Assembly (NCBI GenBank): GCA_016234595.1 | Contig: JACRBG010000034.1 | Coordinates: forward strand, 1 to 64,000 | Source: Chloroflexota bacterium | Lineage (GTDB): Bacteria > Chloroflexota > Anaerolineae > Aggregatilineales > J027 | Direction: 5' to 3' | Length of the DNA stretch: 64,000 nt | Shown: positions 37,801 through 47,555 of the stretch, piece after piece | Layout: each line of letters starts with the position of its first letter | Position numbering within the stretch: position 1 is the first letter of the stretch | Notes under the pieces: model-generated | The model's input: the letters and a program-made list of their open reading frames with translations, nothing else | Databases searched by the model: none | What the model was told of the DNA's origin: nothing | Position numbers and translations under genes: made by a program

Positions 37801-38865
37801 TTATGGATTCCGCACCTGCACAATCCGGCCATTCACATTGACATTGCCGTTGTTATCGCCTTGCAAATTCCAATCCCCGCGTGTGCAAAGACTCAGCCAA
37901 AAATCCCCACGCACCCGCAGACCGGGTAGATTTTGGGCGGCGGCCTGTTTATAATGGGAGTCACGCCGCAGTTCAGCCACCCGCGTGGTCAATTGTTGCT
38001 CTGTGACACCATTTTGCCCCGGCTTGGAGCGTGATGGCACCCCCAATTGCTGCTCGGCAAGGCGCACAAACGAATGATTCGGGCCAAAATTAATCCCCAT
38101 GTCAAACAAAAGGGCTAATGTCAGCGGCAGTTTCAATTCACGCGGTTGCACATAACCCACATAAACGGCATCCCAATATTTTTCAGTGGCGACGGCGTTC
38201 TGGGCTTCCCGCATCTCTTTTTCTTCGGCGGCTTTGATGAGCAGATTTTTGAATCGCTCATCATTACGAAGTGATTGATCTTTTTGGATGACCGATTGCT
38301 CATATGACTTCAGTGCATCGGCCACTCGTCCGTTTGATAGCCCCCAGTAGCGCCGTAGCACAGTTTCGAGACTGCTGGATGCCAATGTAAATTGGAAAAT
38401 GCCATAGCTGACAATGCCCGCATCATAATTGTTGTAAGCCGCATACCCACTTCCCTCAAAAGCGCCTGTAATGGCATAAGCGGCTTTTTGAATACGCTGA
38501 ACATCATTTGGTGGAGGTGTTGGGTTTGGGTTAGGCTGGGCCGATTCACTGCGGGTCAGGGCAAATGCGCTGAACGCCACCAGACCATAGCCATAATTGG
38601 CACAGTCGCCATAAATCGCTACGCCGTCATCACGTACCCAGCCTGTGCGGTTATCGGGAAAGCGCAGATTAAACCACTGATGTACCTTGCCATTGGTGGC
38701 TGTCCCGCCTTCGTCCCGCTTCACTTCTAAAATCGGGAGAACAGTCTGACCAACGGGCACAGCGAATAAAACGGCATAACCTGTGCCGGGGCCATTGCGG
38801 ACATTAAAAGTCGTGGCAGTCGTATCGGTCGGGCGAATCACTGCATAACAAGTTTCGTTTGCCAT
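37801..38865 (-). CDS. SH3-like domain plus lysozyme-superfamily (chitosanase-like) hydrolase
   Basis: This 354-residue protein has an N-terminal SH3b-like domain (about 1-90: FNVRNGPGTGYAVLFAVPVGQ and WVRDDGVAIYGDC). A Pro/Asn linker (NPNPTPPPND) leads to a domain beginning RIQKAAYAITGAFEGSGYAAY, with the likely catalytic Glu in AFEGSG and the segment DAGIVSYGIFQFTLASSSLE. This pattern resembles GH46 chitosanase/lysozyme-like enzymes acting on peptidoglycan or chitosan. No signal peptide is visible from the ATG at 38865 (AAGG 5 bases upstream), so how it would leave the cell is unclear. The family call is moderate. Confidence 0.6.
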   Translation of the reverse strand: MANETCYAVIRPTDTTATTFNVRNGPGTGYAVLFAVPVGQTVLPILEVKRDEGGTATNGKVHQWFNLRFPDNRTGWVRDDGVAIYGDCANYGYGLVAFSAFALTRSESAQPNPNPTPPPNDVQRIQKAAYAITGAFEGSGYAAYNNYDAGIVSYGIFQFTLASSSLETVLRRYWGLSNGRVADALKSYEQSVIQKDQSLRNDERFKNLLIKAAEEKEMREAQNAVATEKYWDAVYVGYVQPRELKLPLTLALLFDMGINFGPNHSFVRLAEQQLGVPSRSKPGQNGVTEQQLTTRVAELRRDSHYKQAAAQNLPGLRVRGDFWLSLCTRGDWNLQGDNNGNVNVNGRIVQVRNP

Positions 38866-39078
38866 GTTGCCTTATCCATTGCTCAAATGTACAATTAATG
38901 AAAATATTTGTTCTATATCAATAGCTAGTCTCTCAAATTATAGAGCCATTTTGCAGATTATGGTTTGTTTACGGAGGTGAAAAGAGGCTGTGGGCCAAAT
39001 TGACCTCTTGTGGCCTCTTAAAAATTAGAAATGACTTTTATTGTTTCAATCCAGCCTACCCTTTGAAATTTTTTAGAG

Positions 39079-39084
39079 TATAAT
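39079..39084 (+). promoter_or_regulatory. Candidate -10 box for the ABC exporter operon
   Basis: A perfect TATAAT lies 50 bp upstream of the exporter start at 39134. No good -35 box lies at 16-18 bp. The remaining divergent region (38866-39133) shows no other structure that I can support. Confidence 0.4.
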
Positions 39085-39133
39085 AGATACAGTTTCCCCG
39101 CTTTTAAATCTGAACAGGAAGTGTTCACGCCCT

Positions 39134-40948
39134 ATGGCAACAACTGCACTACCCGCGTCTACACCATTTGATTTCAAAACTACTGTGTCGGACAACCGCC
39201 TTAAGGCTTTATGGCGCATGATGACCGGCTTCCGCCTGCTCTATTCTGGTGCGACCTTAGCATTAGGATTCGCCGCCATATTCAAGACGCTAACTTTTTT
39301 GCTCTTGGCCTATTTCATTGACGACGTACTTGAAAAACGTCATTTTGAATATATTGGCCTAGTTGCATTGGGTTTTGTGGCGCTAGCTGCGATGGAAGGT
39401 TTTTTTACCTTTCTTAGCGGCAAATGGGCTGCCCGCACGGCGGAGGGTGTAACCCGTCGGTTGCGTAATTTCCTATTCGACCATGTACAGCGTCTGTCGT
39501 TTGGTTATCACGACAAACATCAGACGGGCGACTTGTTGCAGCGTTCAACCTCCGATGTAGATGCAGTGCGTTTATTCCTTGCCGACCAAGCCATCGGGGC
39601 GGGACGTATCGCGTTGCTGTTTATCGTCAATTTTACGGCGATTATGCTGCTCAATTGGAAGTTGGCCCTCGCCTCAGTTGTGGTTATTCCCCCCATTTTT
39701 ATTGTCTCGATCTTCTTTTTCCGTCGCATCGAAAAAAGCTATGAGAAGTTCCAAGAGCAAGAGTCGGTGCTTTCAACCATTTTGCAAGAAAATCTCACAG
39801 GTGTGCGTGTGGTTAAGGCCTTTGCCCGCCAGCAATGGGAAATGGACAAATTCGAGAAAGAAAATTGGGAAAAATATGCCCGTGGGCGCAAACTAACTAT
39901 CAACCATGCCTACTTCTGGCCCACCACCGACATTATTTGCAGCTTGCAGATGATTGGCGGGTTTATGTATGGGGCAACCTTAGCCATTGATGGCGAAATT
40001 TCGCTGGGAACCTATCTGGCCTATGCGGGTATGGTCGTCTGGTTGATTTGGCCTATCCGCAATCTGGGACGTTTGATTACGCAGATGTCTATTGGCGTGG
40101 TGTCCTATGGGCGCGTGATGGAAATGATTAAAGAAGACCGTGAGTCCCTAATTGGTATTGATAAAGCGCCACATGGTGAACTTAAAGGTGAAATCATCTT
40201 TAAGGATGTGAGCTTTGAATACGATAAAGACTCCCATGTGCTGCGTAATATTAGTTTTGCTGTCAAACCCGGCCAGTCAGTTGCCTTGATGGGGCCAACG
40301 GGTTCTGGTAAAACCAGCGTCGTCAATTTGTTACCGCGCTTTTACGAATATACCAGCGGCAGTATTACGCTCGACGGCCTTGAGCTAAAAGAGTATTCCA
40401 AAGAGTTCCTGCGTGAAAACATTGGGATCGTGGAACAGCAGCCCTTTTTGTTTTCCCGTAATATCCGCGAAAATATCACCTATGGCGTCTCGCGGGAGGT
40501 ATCAGATGAAGAAGTCGAAGCTGCTGCCCGTGCCGCCGCCGTTCATGATGTTATTTTGACCTTCCCTAAAGGCTATCAAACATTGGTTGGGGAACGTGGG
40601 GTCACTCTTTCGGGTGGTCAAAAGCAACGTGTGGCGATTGCCCGTACCTTGCTGAAAAACCCACGTCTATTGCTTTTGGATGACGCGACCTCCTCAGTGG
40701 ACACCGAAACCGAAGGTGAAATCCGCGAGGCTCTCCAAAATTTGATGGAAAACCGCACCACCTTCATCATCGCCCATCGTATCCAAAGTGTGATGAACGC
40801 CGACTTGATTCTTGTATTGGATAAAGGCCAAATTGTGCAGCGTGGTACACATGATGAACTGGTTGAACAAGATGGCATCTATCGCCAGATTTATGACATG
40901 CAGGCACGTATCGAAACTGAACTCGAAAAGGAAATAGCAGGTGTCTGA
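39134..40948 (+). CDS. ABC exporter half-transporter, subunit with degenerate Walker B
   Basis: This is a 604-residue fusion of an exporter membrane domain (six spans, about 25-330) and an ATPase domain. Walker A is GPTGSGKT (about 386-393), the signature is the canonical LSGGQKQRVAIARTLL, but Walker B reads LLLLDDATSSVD, with Asp in place of the catalytic Glu. That is the hallmark of one half of a heterodimeric exporter (LmrCD/TM287-288 type). Its partner follows with an 8-bp overlap. Substrates could be drugs, lipids or peptides. Confidence 0.9.
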   Translation: MATTALPASTPFDFKTTVSDNRLKALWRMMTGFRLLYSGATLALGFAAIFKTLTFLLLAYFIDDVLEKRHFEYIGLVALGFVALAAMEGFFTFLSGKWAARTAEGVTRRLRNFLFDHVQRLSFGYHDKHQTGDLLQRSTSDVDAVRLFLADQAIGAGRIALLFIVNFTAIMLLNWKLALASVVVIPPIFIVSIFFFRRIEKSYEKFQEQESVLSTILQENLTGVRVVKAFARQQWEMDKFEKENWEKYARGRKLTINHAYFWPTTDIICSLQMIGGFMYGATLAIDGEISLGTYLAYAGMVVWLIWPIRNLGRLITQMSIGVVSYGRVMEMIKEDRESLIGIDKAPHGELKGEIIFKDVSFEYDKDSHVLRNISFAVKPGQSVALMGPTGSGKTSVVNLLPRFYEYTSGSITLDGLELKEYSKEFLRENIGIVEQQPFLFSRNIRENITYGVSREVSDEEVEAAARAAAVHDVILTFPKGYQTLVGERGVTLSGGQKQRVAIARTLLKNPRLLLLDDATSSVDTETEGEIREALQNLMENRTTFIIAHRIQSVMNADLILVLDKGQIVQRGTHDELVEQDGIYRQIYDMQARIETELEKEIAGV

Positions 40949-42815
40949 TAACTATCGTTTCGAGGAAGAAGAATTTGATACCCAGTTCAATGGTGGGACA
41001 CTGATCCGCATTTTGAAGCAGGTCAAGCCTCACTGGAAATGGGTCACAGGTTTCTTGGTCATGATTATGACGGTCGCTATGTTCGACTCGTATCTGACCT
41101 ATTTAGGCAAACGCATCATTGATGAAGGCATTGTCCCCGGCGACAAAGATGCCCTTGTTCAAATCGCGGCACTCTACATCGGGATTATGTTGGTGCTTTC
41201 AATCGGGGTGTTTGGTTTCATCTATCTCGCGGGTATTTTGGGCCATTTGGTGCAATATGACCTACGGAAAAAGATGTTTGACCACCTCCAACAGTTGTCC
41301 TTTTCCTACTTTGACCGTACTCCGGTTGGTTGGATCATGTCGCGCGTTACCTCCGATTCGGAGCGTGTGGCGCAGTTGGTGACATGGGGCTTGTTGGACA
41401 CCACATGGGGCCTGATGAACACGATGACCGCCTCGGTTTTCATGTTCTTCATTAACTGGAAACTGGCGATTGTGGTCTTGATTATGATTCCAGTGCTCAT
41501 ACGCACTTCGGTCTGGTTCAAAAAGCGCATCTTGGTGGAGTTCCGTCAGGTGCGTAAATACAACTCGGAAATCACGGGGTCATTTAATGAGAGTATCACC
41601 GGCGTGCGGGTCACCAAATCCAACCGCCGGGAGGAAGCCAACCTGAAGGAATTTGAAGTCCTAACCGATGGCATGTATAACGCCAGCTATCGCGCTGCGT
41701 GGTTTTCGGCTCTATTCCTGCCTGCTGTGCAAATTATCAGCGCCGTTGCGGTTGGCATCGTCGTCTATTATGGCGGCTTGCAAGCCAAAGTCGGCGGGAT
41801 GACGATTGGCGGTATCCAAGCCTTTGTCGCCTATATCACCTTTATGATGTGGCCTATCCAAGAAATGGCGCGTGTTTATGCTGAATTGCAACGAGCCATT
41901 GCTTCCGGCGAGCGCATTTTCTCGCTGATTGATGCCGTGCCAGATGTGACGGACAAACCCGGTGCGATTGACCCCGGCTCGTTGCTCGGCGATATTGAGT
42001 TTGACGATGTCACCTTCTACTACGAAGCCGATAAGCCCGTGCTGACTAATTTCTCACTCAAGATTAAGGGCGGGGAGACGATTGCACTGGTTGGCGAAAC
42101 GGGCGGTGGCAAATCAACTATCCTAAATTTGTTATGCCGCTTCTACGAGCCGAAATCGGGTGAAATTCGTATCAATGGGAAAGACTACCGTAACTTCACG
42201 TTGCACAGCATCCACTCGCGCTTAGGAATCGTTCTGCAAACGCCCCATCTGTTTTCAGGCAACATCCGCGAAAATATCCGTTACGGGCGCTTGGGGGCGA
42301 CTGACCCCGAAGTCGAAGATGCTGCGAAATTGGCTGGGGCACATGAATTCATCGTGGGCCTCGAAAAAGGCTATGAAGAGGAAGTTGGTGAAGGGGGTAA
42401 TCTGCTCTCGGTCGGCCAGAAACAACTTATCAGTTTGGCGCGGGCAGTCTTGGCTCAGCCTGATATTTTCATCATGGATGAAGCGACCAGTTCTGTAGAT
42501 ACCCTGACAGAACACCTCATTCAAAAAGGCATGGAAGAGTTGATGTCTGACCGGACGAGTTTTGTCATCGCCCATCGCCTCTCGACCATCAAGCAGGCGG
42601 ATCGGATTTTGGTGATTGAGGGTGGCAAGATCATCGAGGCGGGGTCACACGCTGAACTCATCCACCAGCGCGGCCATTACTACAATTTGTATACCCGCCA
42701 GTTCCGCAAAGATTTGGAAGTCAAGTACGACATCTTCAAGTCTAGCGAACAAAAAGTTGTGGATATTGAAGAAGGCACAACGGAAGAACCTCTACCGGAC
42801 GCAGTTGGCCTATAA
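40941..42815 (+). CDS. ABC exporter half-transporter, subunit with catalytic Walker B
   Basis: This is a 624-residue exporter half that begins with GTG (AAAGGA upstream) inside the end of the previous gene. It has a six-span membrane domain, then an ATPase with Walker A GETGGGKS (about 384), Walker B IFIMDEATSSVD with the catalytic Glu, but a degenerate signature LSVGQKQ instead of LSGGQ. Together with the upstream subunit this gives one consensus and one degenerate ATP site, as expected for a heterodimer. A 35-residue acidic tail follows the ATPase. Confidence 0.9.
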   Translation: MSDNYRFEEEEFDTQFNGGTLIRILKQVKPHWKWVTGFLVMIMTVAMFDSYLTYLGKRIIDEGIVPGDKDALVQIAALYIGIMLVLSIGVFGFIYLAGILGHLVQYDLRKKMFDHLQQLSFSYFDRTPVGWIMSRVTSDSERVAQLVTWGLLDTTWGLMNTMTASVFMFFINWKLAIVVLIMIPVLIRTSVWFKKRILVEFRQVRKYNSEITGSFNESITGVRVTKSNRREEANLKEFEVLTDGMYNASYRAAWFSALFLPAVQIISAVAVGIVVYYGGLQAKVGGMTIGGIQAFVAYITFMMWPIQEMARVYAELQRAIASGERIFSLIDAVPDVTDKPGAIDPGSLLGDIEFDDVTFYYEADKPVLTNFSLKIKGGETIALVGETGGGKSTILNLLCRFYEPKSGEIRINGKDYRNFTLHSIHSRLGIVLQTPHLFSGNIRENIRYGRLGATDPEVEDAAKLAGAHEFIVGLEKGYEEEVGEGGNLLSVGQKQLISLARAVLAQPDIFIMDEATSSVDTLTEHLIQKGMEELMSDRTSFVIAHRLSTIKQADRILVIEGGKIIEAGSHAELIHQRGHYYNLYTRQFRKDLEVKYDIFKSSEQKVVDIEEGTTEEPLPDAVGL

Positions 42816-42826
42816 ACCAGAAAATC

Positions 42827-42857
42827 AGGGAGAATACTTGTTGAAGGTATTCTCCCT
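42827..42857. terminator. Hairpin between convergent ABC exporter and M16 protease genes
   Basis: A perfect 11-bp inverted repeat AGGGAGAATAC / GTATTCTCCCT (42827-42837 and 42847-42857) has a 9-base loop. It lies between two convergent stop codons, 11 bp from one and 13 bp from the other, which suggests a shared bidirectional terminator. T-tracts on both sides are short. Confidence 0.75.
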
Positions 42858-42870
42858 ACATCACGACAAA

Positions 42871-45792
42871 CTATAGAACCCGTGTCACTTTCAAGAAGCC
42901 ATCATGACTCTCATTGGCTTGGTCAATTGCTTCTTGTGACCCCAAAACAACCACTTGCCCAACCTCGGCGACTTGTTCCAAAACATCGGCAAAGGCTTTG
43001 AAATCTGCTACTGTTGTGGCGAGCACTTGTTCCCGACGGATTTGACGTTTTTCATCACTGTCCCCTGCCAAATAGCGCAGCATCGAGTTATAGCCTTTGG
43101 CGTCCGGCAGTTGATAGGTATCCATTGCCCCGATAATGCCGATAATCGCTTTGGTCACTTCGTCTTGCGGCAAATCTAGCTGACGCAAGAAGTTCGGTGT
43201 GGCATCATAGTTTTCCAATGAGCCAAGCAGATTGGGGTCGCGGTAGGACACGTATGTAAACACACCGGAGCGGAAGTCAAACACACTAAACCCGCCATAG
43301 GCTCCACCTTGAACACGGATTTTATCCCACAGCCATGTCGTGCCGAGGAAGCGATTAATCACATCCACTGAGCTATGTAGTTTATAGCCCAGATCAAACA
43401 GATTGGCCCCTTTGCCAACATAGTTGACTTGGGCTGGAATGGTCAGCCCTTCATGATAGCCGCCATTGGGATGTGACCACTGTTGAGCTTTGACCTGAAC
43501 CTTAGGCAGGGCCGATAGAAAATGACCGAGGCTGGGTCGAACTTTACTCCAATTCGCACCGTCCAAGGTTACATTACAAATCATCGCGTTCCGATTGACC
43601 AATAGGCGACGTATTTCTTCGAGCGCTTTTAAGACACTCGGCCAATCTTTTTCGATCTTTTCTGCCAGTTCGCGCAAGAAGAACAGATAATTGACCCCGC
43701 TCATTTGCTCATTGGCCCATGCCGCCTCATTAAAGTGGGCACGTAGGCGAGTATTGACCACGATGTGTCCTGCTGGAACAACCTGTGCTTCCTGACCTGC
43801 TTTTTCTTCCAGCACCATCTGCAAAAATCGTTCGGGGTTATCCAGATTAACCGTCAGCAGCACATCCCGCAGAATTGCCAACAGGTCATCGGTTTGGGCC
43901 ACGGTCGCTTTACCGCGCAAAAATAACCAAGCCGCCGAACGATTGGTTTCCTGTACAACCGAGGTGTAGGTAGTGGTGTCAACCCCACCTGTTTTGCGAC
44001 CAATCCGCTGCGACAGCTTCACAAAATCCTCAGTGGCTGTTCCCATCTCAAACAGGGCACGCCCAAACAGATTTACATAGGGCAGATACGCTTGTGGTAG
44101 GGCATACAAATTGAACCCCACATCCAAATAGGTGATGCCATTGGTAAAAATGTCATGATACAGGACTTGTGTACCCTGTTCTTCCAAAATATCCAGCGGC
44201 ACGATCTTATTTTCGCGGTCAAGATCACTCAATATGAGAACAGGGATGGTCGCCAGTGCTTCGGGTGTATCTGGAGTTTCTTGGGCTAACTTCAATTGAC
44301 GGGTGTTTTCGATAATGGCCTTTAGCTCATTTTCGCTCATCCCGGCCTTAATCTTTGCCAACCGGGCCGTTTCATCCTCTTCCAAGCGCTGACGATAATC
44401 GCCGTCGTGTTCCATAATGACCGTGACTCGATGGCTATTATTCAGCAGGTAGTCTTGAATCAACCCTTCAAAATAACGTGGATTGCTGGCGAAGTGATTC
44501 TTGATGGCATTCAAGGGGCCTTCATAGGCTAATGGGCCAACTGGGTCGCCGTGATAAACCCATGAAGTCAACGAGGCAATCAACAAGGCCAACCCACGTG
44601 GAAAACTGCCCGTATTGAGTTCGCGTAATTGAAATTCAATCGTGTTGAGCGAAGCTTCTACGGTTTCAGGGTCAATGCCACCCTTGACCAGTGCTGTTAG
44701 TGTATCGGAGATGAGCACCTCAACCTGATCCACATTTTCGGGAGTAACCCCTTTTAATCCCGTCGAGAAATACATCTGGCGGAGTTCATTGACCAGCGCA
44801 CTGCCTGCCAAATCTTCCCCCAGACCCGATTCAATCAAAGTTTTGCGGAGGGGCGCAGCGGGTGTACCAATCAGAATATGGGTCAAGACTTGCATCGCCA
44901 TGTTAATTTCCGAATTGGCGGATTCGGGCAGCAACCAGTTGACCGTAATCATACTGTTGGATTCTTCACCTGCGTCATATGGATACACTAGCCGCTTGGG
45001 AGCATTAAAGGGCTTTTGCAGGGGGATGGTCGTATCTATTTCCAACCGCTGAAAATCCTTCAAATAGTTATTCATGATTTTCAGACGTTCGGTAGGGTCA
45101 TCATCCCCATAGAAGAAAATCATGGCATTAGAGGGATGATAGTGGGTGTCGTAAAATTTCTTGAACTGCTCAAATGTCAAAGTGGGCATGACGGCTGGGT
45201 CGCCCCCTGAATCTAAGTGATAGAGATTGTCTGGGAACATCGAAGACTGAATGCGCTCACGTAGCTCATCGTCGGCATCCGAATGTGCCCCCTTCATTTC
45301 ATTAAACACCACTCCTTTGTAAATGAGTGGATCGTCCAGATTTTCTAATTCAAGATGCCACCCCTCTTGTTGCAAGGTCTGGGGGCCAAAACTTGGATAA
45401 AACACCGTATCCAGATAGACATCTACCAAATTATAGAAATCGCGGAGGTTCTGGCTGGCGCATGGATAGACCGTTTTATCGGGATAGGTCATGGCGTTGA
45501 CAAACGTCTGCAATGAGCCTTTGACGAGTTCGATAAACGGGCTTTTGACCCGATATTTACGCGAACCATCTAATACCGAGTGTTCCAAAATATGGGCCAC
45601 ACCTGTTGAATCGGCTGGCAAAGTTCGGAAGGTAATACCAAAACATTTATTCTCGTCATCGTTGACCATCGAGAGCAATTCAGCGCCAGTCTGCACATGC
45701 CGATAGAGCAGTGCCTTGCTATTGAGCTCTGGGATAAACGTTTCTTTGACGAGTTCAAAACCGTGTTGAGTTATCATATAGATTTTTCTCAC
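42871..45792 (-). CDS. M16C zinc metalloprotease (presequence protease/Cym1-like)
   Basis: This 973-residue protein belongs to the insulinase superfamily, M16C branch, which degrades peptides inside a closing chamber. The inverted zinc motif HILEH is at residues 67-71, with the third zinc ligand in the NEMKGAHSDADDEL region. Two halves of similar fold are joined by a linker (about 460-530), as in PreP. The GTG at 45792 has AGGAG 5 bases upstream and is my preferred start; an ATG five codons later is the alternative. It is likely a cytoplasmic peptide-recycling enzyme. Confidence 0.88.
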   Translation of the reverse strand: MRKIYMITQHGFELVKETFIPELNSKALLYRHVQTGAELLSMVNDDENKCFGITFRTLPADSTGVAHILEHSVLDGSRKYRVKSPFIELVKGSLQTFVNAMTYPDKTVYPCASQNLRDFYNLVDVYLDTVFYPSFGPQTLQQEGWHLELENLDDPLIYKGVVFNEMKGAHSDADDELRERIQSSMFPDNLYHLDSGGDPAVMPTLTFEQFKKFYDTHYHPSNAMIFFYGDDDPTERLKIMNNYLKDFQRLEIDTTIPLQKPFNAPKRLVYPYDAGEESNSMITVNWLLPESANSEINMAMQVLTHILIGTPAAPLRKTLIESGLGEDLAGSALVNELRQMYFSTGLKGVTPENVDQVEVLISDTLTALVKGGIDPETVEASLNTIEFQLRELNTGSFPRGLALLIASLTSWVYHGDPVGPLAYEGPLNAIKNHFASNPRYFEGLIQDYLLNNSHRVTVIMEHDGDYRQRLEEDETARLAKIKAGMSENELKAIIENTRQLKLAQETPDTPEALATIPVLILSDLDRENKIVPLDILEEQGTQVLYHDIFTNGITYLDVGFNLYALPQAYLPYVNLFGRALFEMGTATEDFVKLSQRIGRKTGGVDTTTYTSVVQETNRSAAWLFLRGKATVAQTDDLLAILRDVLLTVNLDNPERFLQMVLEEKAGQEAQVVPAGHIVVNTRLRAHFNEAAWANEQMSGVNYLFFLRELAEKIEKDWPSVLKALEEIRRLLVNRNAMICNVTLDGANWSKVRPSLGHFLSALPKVQVKAQQWSHPNGGYHEGLTIPAQVNYVGKGANLFDLGYKLHSSVDVINRFLGTTWLWDKIRVQGGAYGGFSVFDFRSGVFTYVSYRDPNLLGSLENYDATPNFLRQLDLPQDEVTKAIIGIIGAMDTYQLPDAKGYNSMLRYLAGDSDEKRQIRREQVLATTVADFKAFADVLEQVAEVGQVVVLGSQEAIDQANESHDGFLKVTRVL

Positions 45793-45867
45793 CTAATCTC
45801 CTGTGAGGACTGTACATCGTAAATAGTACACTACCCATTGAAAAGTTGTTCAATGATATGGAAACTT

Positions 45868-46725
45868 TTATGAATAGGCCAAAAATTCGCGTATATAACT
45901 TGCGACGACTTCGGGTTGTTCCTGCGGCAACAAGTGACCCGCATCCGGAACAATTTTGACTTGACCCTTGGTGAAGGACTGTTGGGTTTTTTGCCTCAAT
46001 TTGGCGGCTGGTAGGAACACGTCTTTTTCGCCGGAAATGACCAATACCTCATGTGGTATCTGCCGTAATTCGGCCTGCGAAAGGGCTGGTGGAGCAAGGG
46101 AAGATTTAACATATTTCCCGACCAGCATCATCCATTCAATCATAGCGGCATCAATGGGGTGGGGCGACATCAATTCGAGCAGTTGCTTACTGCTACGTTC
46201 ATTAGGTCGGATTACGAAAGGCATTGACTTCCAGATTAGGTGGGGTGTCACGCTTAATGAAATAATGCCTGCTGGGTCAAGTAAAATGAGTTTACCTACG
46301 CGCTCGGGTGCAACATGGGCTGTTTGCAAGGCTATCAATCCACCCAATGAATGCCCTACCAGATGGGCTTTATCTATTTTAAGTGCATCCAAAACGGCCT
46401 TAATCCATTTACTATAGGCCACATCCTTAAATTTGGGCCGAACAGGACTACTCCTGCCGGGTTGCCCCATCAAATCTAGGGCTATTAGGCGAAAATCACC
46501 TCCTAACAGTGCGAAGTACGCCTGATAGGATAAGGCTGAAAAATTAGTCCCCGGCAGCATCAGCACGGCGGGTTTGTCGGGGTTGCCGCTCTCAATAAAA
46601 TGAGCATCGCCTTCAGGGGTCATAATTTTTTGGGCAGTGAGTTTGAATTGTTGAAGCTGTGTCTCAATCCAAGCTGCGATTTTCTTCTGTCCAGCAGCGC
46701 TTTTGTAAATGGTGGATACCGTCAT
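45868..46725 (-). CDS. Alpha/beta hydrolase
   Basis: This is an alpha/beta hydrolase of 285 residues from the chosen ATG at 46725 (an upstream ATG at 46803 adds an unconvincing Cys/Arg-rich extension). The nucleophile elbow is GHSLGG, the acid is Asp in VISGEKDVFLP, and the catalytic His is in DAGHLLPQEQP. The oxyanion segment MLPGTNFSALSY is conserved. The substrate is unknown. Its nearest relatives by style are esterases of the proline-iminopeptidase/meta-cleavage hydrolase group. Confidence 0.8.
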   Translation of the reverse strand: MTVSTIYKSAAGQKKIAAWIETQLQQFKLTAQKIMTPEGDAHFIESGNPDKPAVLMLPGTNFSALSYQAYFALLGGDFRLIALDLMGQPGRSSPVRPKFKDVAYSKWIKAVLDALKIDKAHLVGHSLGGLIALQTAHVAPERVGKLILLDPAGIISLSVTPHLIWKSMPFVIRPNERSSKQLLELMSPHPIDAAMIEWMMLVGKYVKSSLAPPALSQAELRQIPHEVLVISGEKDVFLPAAKLRQKTQQSFTKGQVKIVPDAGHLLPQEQPEVVASYIREFLAYS

Positions 46726-46850
46726 GGGCAAGCACCGATCCTTTTGTGGGTGTCTATTGAATGGCCTCAGAAATTCTACCAAACAAAAACACGGCCTGCC
46801 CATTTCCCATGAGCAAAACCGTGTTCCTCCCTTCGCTGCAACAACTGAGT

Positions 46851-47489
46851 TTAGGCCATTGAGTCCTTGAGGAATTTCTTGACCACATGTACCGGAATAG
46901 CAACCCCCACATCTGGCCCACTAATCATCGTATTGATGCCAACTAAGCGACCTGCGGTGTCTATCAACGGCCCACCCGAATGCCCCGGACGCATGTGCAG
47001 GCTCACAACCACCCATTCCCGACTGCTAAATGGAATGTCCGGCATTTCGGCTCCCATACCAATCACAATACCGCCTGACACGGCATTCCGAATGCCCCAC
47101 GGATGCCCCAAGGCCATCACCCATTCGCCCGGTTTAAGCTCTTTAGAATCCCCCGGTTCGATGGTAGGTAAGTCAGTGGCTTCGATATTCAGAGCGGCCA
47201 AATCAAGCTCGGCGTTGTAATACAGCACCTGTGCCGGAAAACTACGCCCATCATTCAGGGTTACATTCGGGGTTTCGTCACGCACCACATGGGCATTGGT
47301 CAAGATAAGCCCCGCTGGATGCCATATCGTTCCGGCTCCAATGCTACGCTCCCCATTTGTAATCTGCACCAGTGCTTGATAGGCCCGATCAATCGCGCCA
47401 GAAATATCGTCATTGAGTTGACGCAGACGATCCGGCACACCAATTTCAACTTCCGCTACTGATTCAAACTCTGCTGCTGCAATACCCAT
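46851..47489 (-). CDS. S1C trypsin-like serine protease without PDZ domain
   Basis: This is an HtrA/DegP-type protease domain of 212 residues. The catalytic triad is complete: His67 in LTNAHVV, Asp96 in ELDLAAL, Ser171 in GHSGGPL. Neither a signal peptide nor a PDZ domain is present, so it is predicted to be cytoplasmic, or to be exported by an unseen route. A PDZ-containing paralogue is encoded 66 bp upstream in the same direction, and the pair may have arisen by duplication. Confidence 0.85.
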   Translation of the reverse strand: MGIAAAEFESVAEVEIGVPDRLRQLNDDISGAIDRAYQALVQITNGERSIGAGTIWHPAGLILTNAHVVRDETPNVTLNDGRSFPAQVLYYNAELDLAALNIEATDLPTIEPGDSKELKPGEWVMALGHPWGIRNAVSGGIVIGMGAEMPDIPFSSREWVVVSLHMRPGHSGGPLIDTAGRLVGINTMISGPDVGVAIPVHVVKKFLKDSMA

Positions 47490-47555
47490 ACTCCCTATCC
47501 CTCTTTCGCAAAATGGGCGAATCGCGCGACCCGCCCATCATTTCCAAAATGGTAC

